Position numbers and translations under genes: made by a program. Below, piece after piece: positions 34,380 to 38,226 of a stretch of DNA of 38,226 nt (position 1 is the stretch's first letter; every line of letters begins with the position of its first letter). Source of the stretch: Neolentinus lepideus HHB14362 ss-1 (lineage: Eukaryota > Basidiomycota > Agaricomycetes > Gloeophyllales > Gloeophyllaceae); the NCBI GenBank assembly GCA_001632425.1, contig KV425579.1, positions 1 to 38,226 on the forward strand, in the 5' to 3' direction. Under the pieces are notes generated by a model. The model did no database searches, had not been told where the DNA came from, and worked only from the letters and a program-made list of their open reading frames with translations.

Positions 34380-35004
34380 TGCTAAAGAAGAACATATTCG
34401 TCTCTTCTCGGAGCGTCGAAATGCGCGTGAAGCTACACGTCATATGTGCATACGCCAAGAGAACACCGAGTCCTGATATCGTTGACGGACCCCGTGCAGA
34501 AGAGCACCCACAAACAAAGGATATATAACATGAAGGTGAGATAAATACTATTTGACGTCACCGGTGGCGGGCGGACCTTGTGCAGCGTTCAGTCCAAGTA
34601 CTTACCTTGCCACAGAGCCCGGCGCGAGTACGTCTTCTCCCACGTCAGCGGCGAGATGAAAGCGCCACGAAGCTGCCGGACTTGCTGAAAGCGAACACGT
34701 ACGTTCTCTCCTCGGGTTCGAAATGCGACAAAGGTCGGCGAAGCTATATATCATATTCGTATACACCAAGAGACCGTCCTGACATCAGCGACGACCTCGA
34801 AAACTCAGACACCTCGACCGCCCAAGAAGAATGTCATCTAACATGAAGGTGAGATATATATGTTTTGACGTCACTCAAGCGCGGGCGGAACTCGTGCCCG
34901 TGCAGCGATTCAGTCCGCTAACTAACCTTGGCATCCAGATTGCGTGCGGCCACAGATCCGTGTCCGTGTCACGTCAGCGGGGAGATGAAAGCGCCACGAA
35001 GCGG
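34380..35004. repeat. Degenerate tandem duplication, two units of about 300-320 bases
   Basis: Unit 1 (about 34380-34680) and unit 2 (about 34682-35004) share blocks in the same order: TCTCTTCTCGG / TCTCTCCTCGG, TCGAAATGCG, GCGAAGCTA-like, CATATGTGCATACGCCAAGAG / CATATTCGTATACACCAAGAG, AACATGAAGGTGAGAT, TTGACGTCAC and GCGGGCGGA. Both end with GATGAAAGCGCCACGAAGC. Each holds ATGAAGGTGAGAT, which resembles a start codon followed at once by a 5' splice site. No longer coding frame is evident. Confidence 0.7.
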
Positions 35005-35019
35005 TGCTTTCCCTGAGAG

Positions 35020-35143
35020 GCTGAGGCGCTCGGTTTCTCTGATGACAAGCTGAGGCGCACGATTCCCTGACACGCTGAGACGCACGATTCCCTGACACGC
35101 TGAGACGCACGATTTCCCTGACACGCTGAGGCGCCCGATTTCA
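35020..35143. repeat. Minisatellite, 25-26 bp unit, about five copies
   Basis: Units start at about 35020, 35049, 35074, 35099 and 35125. Each begins GCTGAG(G/A)CGC and ends CCCTGACAC; the 25-bp units at 35049 and 35074 differ by one base, the third has one extra T, and the outer units are degenerate. The array follows directly on the tandem duplication at 34380-35004. Confidence 0.85.
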
Positions 35144-35279
35144 AGTTCCCGGGTCTGCACACCTACCTGCCTCCACTTTCCCCGAGAGCAAGGGCAGCTC
35201 GAGATGCCATATCGGGGACATCGCACCCAAGGGGACGTGGGCGCCTGCACCTTCGCCGTCACCTCCGCCTTCACGCTGT

Positions 35280-36960
35280 AGGTCCCGATCCCTCCGGCCT
35301 CGATATACACATTTTCTCACCATCTTTGTCAGGACGGACGCCGTGACCTCATCTCGCCCGCCGAATTCTGGGACGGGCGACCAGCCGCTCGGATTGAAAT
35401 GATCCAGTCCTCGTAGGTGTCTCCGCCACAGAACACCCGGATGGAGATGGCTTGCCGCGTTTTGCAGGTGAGACTTTGTAGGTCCCTCCCGCGCCGATAT
35501 ACAGATTTTCTCACCATCTTTGCCTATACAGAGTGTCCCGCCATCTTTGTCAGGACGGGCGCAATGCGTGACCTCATAGGCGCGTACACGGTGAGTCGCC
35601 TGGTGAAAGAATCGAGGATTTTGCCTTCTCGCTCGTAGGAGCGATCTCTCCGGCCTCGATACATTTTCTCACCATCTTTGTCTATATACAGTTTCTCACC
35701 ATCTTTGTCAGGACAGACGCAATGCGTGACCTCATCGTCTCTTCATTCCATCGCAGAGCCGGGCGCTCCGTCGCTCGGATTGAAATGAGCTGTCGGTTGG
35801 ATTGAAATGAGCTGTCGGTTGGATTGAAATGAGCTGTCGGTCGGATTGAAATGAGCTGTCGGTCGGATTGAAATGAGCTGTCGGTTGGATTGAAATGATC
35901 CGGTCATCCAGCTGGGTTATTATAAGATGGAGATGACTGACCGCGTTTTCTAGGTGAAAGAATCGGTCGCGGCAAGAAATGATCTCTCCGGCGTTGATAT
36001 ACACATTTTCCCACCATCCTTGTCAGGCGCGCCGAATCCTGGGACGAGTCGGGTTCGAGTTGTTGGAACGTGGAGGTGAAAGAATCGGGGACTTGCCCTG
36101 CGATCTCTCCGACAGAGCTTCTCACCATCTTTGTCATTCTGGGACAGTCGGGCGCGATGCTGCGTCCTCATCCCAGAGTCACGTTATTGGATGGAGACGC
36201 ACGCAGAGAGTCAGATGGTTTTACGCGAACAGTCGCAAGTTCTAGTTCTAGGTGAGACAGTCGCAAGTTCAAGTTCTAGGTGAAAGAGTCGCGTGACAAG
36301 GAACGACCTCTGGCTTTGATATATTTTTTCGGGACGGGTGACCTTATTCTGGGGGGCAGAGTCGGGCGTCGTTGAAATGATCCGGTGTCTCCATCCCAAA
36401 GCCACCGTTGGGAGACGAGTTTAGAAAGAATCGGGGACCCGTGCCAAGAAATGATCTCTCCGTGTCGGTATACATATACATATAGCGTTTCTCACCATCT
36501 TGTCAGGACGTGAGGGAAGACCACCGCAGACTCGGGCGCCATTGAAATCTCGTCCAGTCGCGTGCAGAGGTGGAGGTGACTTGGGGACTGCCTTTGCAAA
36601 TGATCTCTCCGGCGTCGATGTACATATAGTGCTTCTCACCATCTTTGTCAGGACGTGACCTCATAGTGACACACGTCAAGTGTGAGTCGCTCGGATTGAA
36701 ATTATTTGGCTCTCGTAGGTGTCGCTCGGATTGAAATTATTTGGTTCTCGTCAGAGTCACGGTCGGGTTATGACAGAACGTGGAGATGCGTGCAGGGGTG
36801 GAGGCGACTTGGTGAAAGAAGCGAGGGCTTTGTAGGTCCCGCGCCAAGGAGCGATCTCTCCGGCGTCTGGCGTCGATATACTTTCTCACCACGCGTCGAA
36901 TTCTGGGACGGTGCCGAAGATGATTTTACGCGTTTTCAGGTGAAAAATCGGGGGGTTTAC
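35280..36960. repeat. Composite repeat field of shuffled short modules
   Basis: Recurring modules are GATCTCTCCGGCGTCGATAT (copies near 35643, 35981, 36102, 36452, 36602 and 36853), TTCTCACCATCTTTGTCAGG (near 35314, 35507, 35535, 35664, 35691, 36006, 36118, 36488 and 36632, with a truncated copy near 36882), TGACCTCAT, GTCGCTCGGATTGAAATG, and GGTGAAAGAATCGGG. They often occur in the same order, but copy spacing varies from about 30 to over 350 bases, so this is not a simple tandem array. Copies differ by substitutions and small gaps. No gene or transposase frame is supported. Confidence 0.8.
35777..35905. repeat. 22-bp tandem array inside the composite repeat field
   Basis: Five full units (35777-35798, 35799-35820, 35821-35842, 35843-35864 and 35865-35886) and a partial sixth. 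Each starts GGATTGAAATGAGC and ends TGTCGGT(T/C); only the last base varies. It is a local expansion of the GGATTGAAATG module that occurs singly elsewhere in the field. The near-identity of the units points to recent amplification. Confidence 0.93.
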
Positions 36961-37274
36961 GTTCATACTGTAGGTCGAACGTGTCATATTTTCGCCAGGA
37001 CGGGTGCACGTCGGTTTGGACAACCGGAACTTTTGGTCGCCCTTGCCACGGTAGCACTTTGTTTTGCAGTAGTGTTCTCGGTAGTAGGATTCCCTTTGGA
37101 CTCGGTGATTAAAGTGGACCGCAATTCTTCATGGGCCAGCACCCGAACCCATCAACACCAGTAACCAATGAGAGTAGATGAAAACGGTATGAGTTATCGA
37201 CGGCGCTAGAGAACAGGCAGTCGAGTTGCTTTCCCAACCAGCCAGCACTAGTAGGAGAGCTCGGTGAAGTGAAC
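36961..37274. other. Spacer between repeat arrays
   Basis: No convincing gene. A plus frame crosses 36706-37164 but mostly overlaps repeat modules. Its last part (ATVALCFAVVFSVVGFPL) is hydrophobic, yet it lacks a supported start. It is probably incidental. Confidence 0.35.
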
Positions 37275-37364
37275 GAGTCGCTCGGTGGAGTATAGTAGCG
37301 AGTCGCTCGGTGGAGTATAGTAGCGAGTCGCTCGGTGGAGTATAGTAGCGAGTCGCTCGGTGGA
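37275..37364. repeat. 25-bp tandem array, three full units and a partial
   Basis: Identical units at 37275-37299, 37300-37324 and 37325-37349, then 15 bases of a fourth. Each begins GAGTCGCTCGGTGGAG and ends TATAGTAGC. The starting GAGTCGCTCGG is shared with the composite field upstream, where it leads into ATTGAAAT, so the two arrays seem related. Confidence 0.93.
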
Positions 37365-37903
37365 TATGTTAATCACTTGGACGCCTTGTATTTCGAGGCA
37401 TGTAGCGAAACGGAAAGGTTGGTGCGAAGTTGAGTGGGCGTTCGATGCGTAAGAGTCGGGTGTCATTGAGATGATGGGGGATACCCAGTTAGTCATGGTC
37501 GAGATGGAGTGGACGCAGAGATGGCGGTTTGATATGACGCACCCGTGAAAGGATAGGTGGTGAGACAGAGATTGGGTTTGCGGCTCGGGAGGACGACCCC
37601 GCGCGGAGCGGACCCGGTGGTGTTGGGTCGGATGAACCGGCCGAGGCCAAGTTGGTGGGCTCGGAGCATGGATTTTGGATCGGGGTGGTGAGAGCGACAC
37701 CCCGCACGACCGGATCGCGGGGGTGGTACTTGTCACCGTCCCGGGCCGGATGTGGGGAATGCGGGGGCGGGGTCTGGATGGGATGACGTACGTTGTTTGG
37801 TGTGATTACAGGGAGGGAGTGCCTGGATGTTTTGGGGTGTTTGTGGGGAAAGGAGAAGCCGGACCGAGGAGTACTAGTAGCAGCGACAGGCAGAGAGCAC
37901 GCC
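37365..37903. promoter_or_regulatory. 5' flank of the right-edge gene
   Basis: The stretch between the 25-bp array and the ATG at 37904 is purine-rich and G-rich on the plus strand around 37560-37850. It should contain the promoter and 5' UTR of the right-edge gene. Antisense frames here (37248-37736 and 37489-38082) are long because of base composition and show no family features. Confidence 0.4.
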
Positions 37904-38226
37904 ATGTCTTTCTTTCCAACACAGTACAAGCCACTCGTGCGCCAAGAGGGCTTCTCCCCGCCCGACGCGCCGTTTGACCTCCCCGACGCGTTCCGGCCCA
38001 AGTTCCCCGCGCACGACTTTGGCGACGAGCTGGCCACGCTCATGGTCCAGTCCCCGCCGCCCCTCAGCCACGAGCGCTCCACCCAGGACCCCGACTACGA
38101 CGACCGCCCCTACCGCCACGCCCACAACATCTTCGACATCTCCGCGCCCCAAACCATGCAGTCCTTCCCCGCCCACTTTTCCCTCCCCCCGCCGTCCCAC
38201 CTCCACCCGTCCCTCGACCACGCACC
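37904..38226 (+). CDS. Start of a Pro/His/Asp-rich protein, cut by the window edge
   Basis: From ATG at 37904 the frame stays open to the last base: 107 codons with no stop. It begins MSFFPTQYKPLVRQEGFSPP and continues with FDLPDAFRPKFPAHDFGDEL, DDRPYRHAHNIFDISAP and SLPPPSHLHPSLDHA. Third positions are overwhelmingly C or G, unlike the spacer DNA upstream, which supports real coding. The context GCCATGT is reasonable. The visible part is low-complexity and probably disordered, like the N-terminus of many fungal transcription factors or signalling proteins. No domain is visible yet and no function can be given. Confidence 0.65.
   Translation, partial: MSFFPTQYKPLVRQEGFSPPDAPFDLPDAFRPKFPAHDFGDELATLMVQSPPPLSHERSTQDPDYDDRPYRHAHNIFDISAPQTMQSFPAHFSLPPPSHLHPSLDHA

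Noticed and set aside
35777..35905. CRISPR-like array: repeats containing GGATTGAAAT, similar to the end of type I CRISPR repeats
   Set aside because: Units are 22 bp and directly abutting, with no spacers, in a eukaryotic genome; it is a minisatellite.
36706..37164. 152-codon plus-strand ORF in the repeat field
   Set aside because: Most of it translates the composite repeat modules; there is no supported start or family resemblance.
34380..37364. Subtelomeric origin of the repeat field
   Set aside because: No TTAGGG-type telomere repeats or known subtelomeric genes are present, and a GC-rich coding gene follows; position on the chromosome cannot be told.
37489..38082. Long antisense ORF (about 197 codons, minus) over the right-edge gene
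   Set aside because: It is opposite a frame with strong C/G third-position bias, starts in repeat-flank DNA and has no family features; it is a shadow of base composition.

Overview
The window is nuclear DNA of a filamentous fungus, most likely a mushroom-forming basidiomycete (Agaricomycete). Genes are broken by many short GT-AG introns of about 45-120 bases, with exons as small as 15 bases. They are packed on both strands with 150-900 base spacers. Several proteins look like basidiomycete-type families: an enlarged G-alpha, a Ser/Thr-rich one-pass membrane protein, and a small nucleotidyltransferase-like protein. Exon joins were worked out by hand from splice sites, reading phase and family conservation. 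In every complete gene with a recognised family the inferred exons sum to a whole number of codons.

Layout. 403-3225 (+) is an enlarged heterotrimeric G-protein alpha subunit in which the catalytic switch II Gln is Ser. 4273-6120 (-) is PIG-A/GPI3, which starts GPI-anchor synthesis; 243 bases away, head to head, 6364-7964 (+) is a NIPA-type magnesium transporter. 8187-9316 (-) is a conserved fungal multi-pass membrane protein. 9407-9488 (+) is an intron-containing tRNA-Val(CAC) in the spacer before 9788-11838 (+), an oxysterol-binding protein. 12137-15699 (-) is a MOV10/SDE3-like RNA helicase with N-terminal zinc fingers. 15700-18938 is gene-poor and holds a fold-back repeat (about 16224-17110). 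18939-20444 (+) is a Ser/Thr-rich membrane protein. 21355-23352 (-) is the mitochondrial Mg2+ channel MRS2. 24223-25017 (+) is a nucleotidyltransferase-like protein. 26370-26442 (+) is tRNA-Val(TAC). 26596-28127 (-) is the proteasome ATPase RPT6. 28563-29416 (-) is an unrecognised protein. 29584-31403 (+) is a RUS/DUF647 protein. From about 34380 to 37364 the DNA is a dense field of degenerate tandem and composite repeats. At 37904 (+) a GC-rich gene starts and runs off the right edge.

Most genes are independent housekeeping genes and do not form one pathway. Some share themes: two magnesium transporters (NIPA and MRS2), two membrane-lipid genes (PIG-A and OSBP), and both tRNAs for valine. 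No secondary-metabolite cluster, CRISPR array, intact transposase or reverse transcriptase was seen. The most unusual items are the G-alpha with a Ser at the catalytic Gln position, the interrupted fold-back element, and the modular repeat field at 35.3-36.9 kb.
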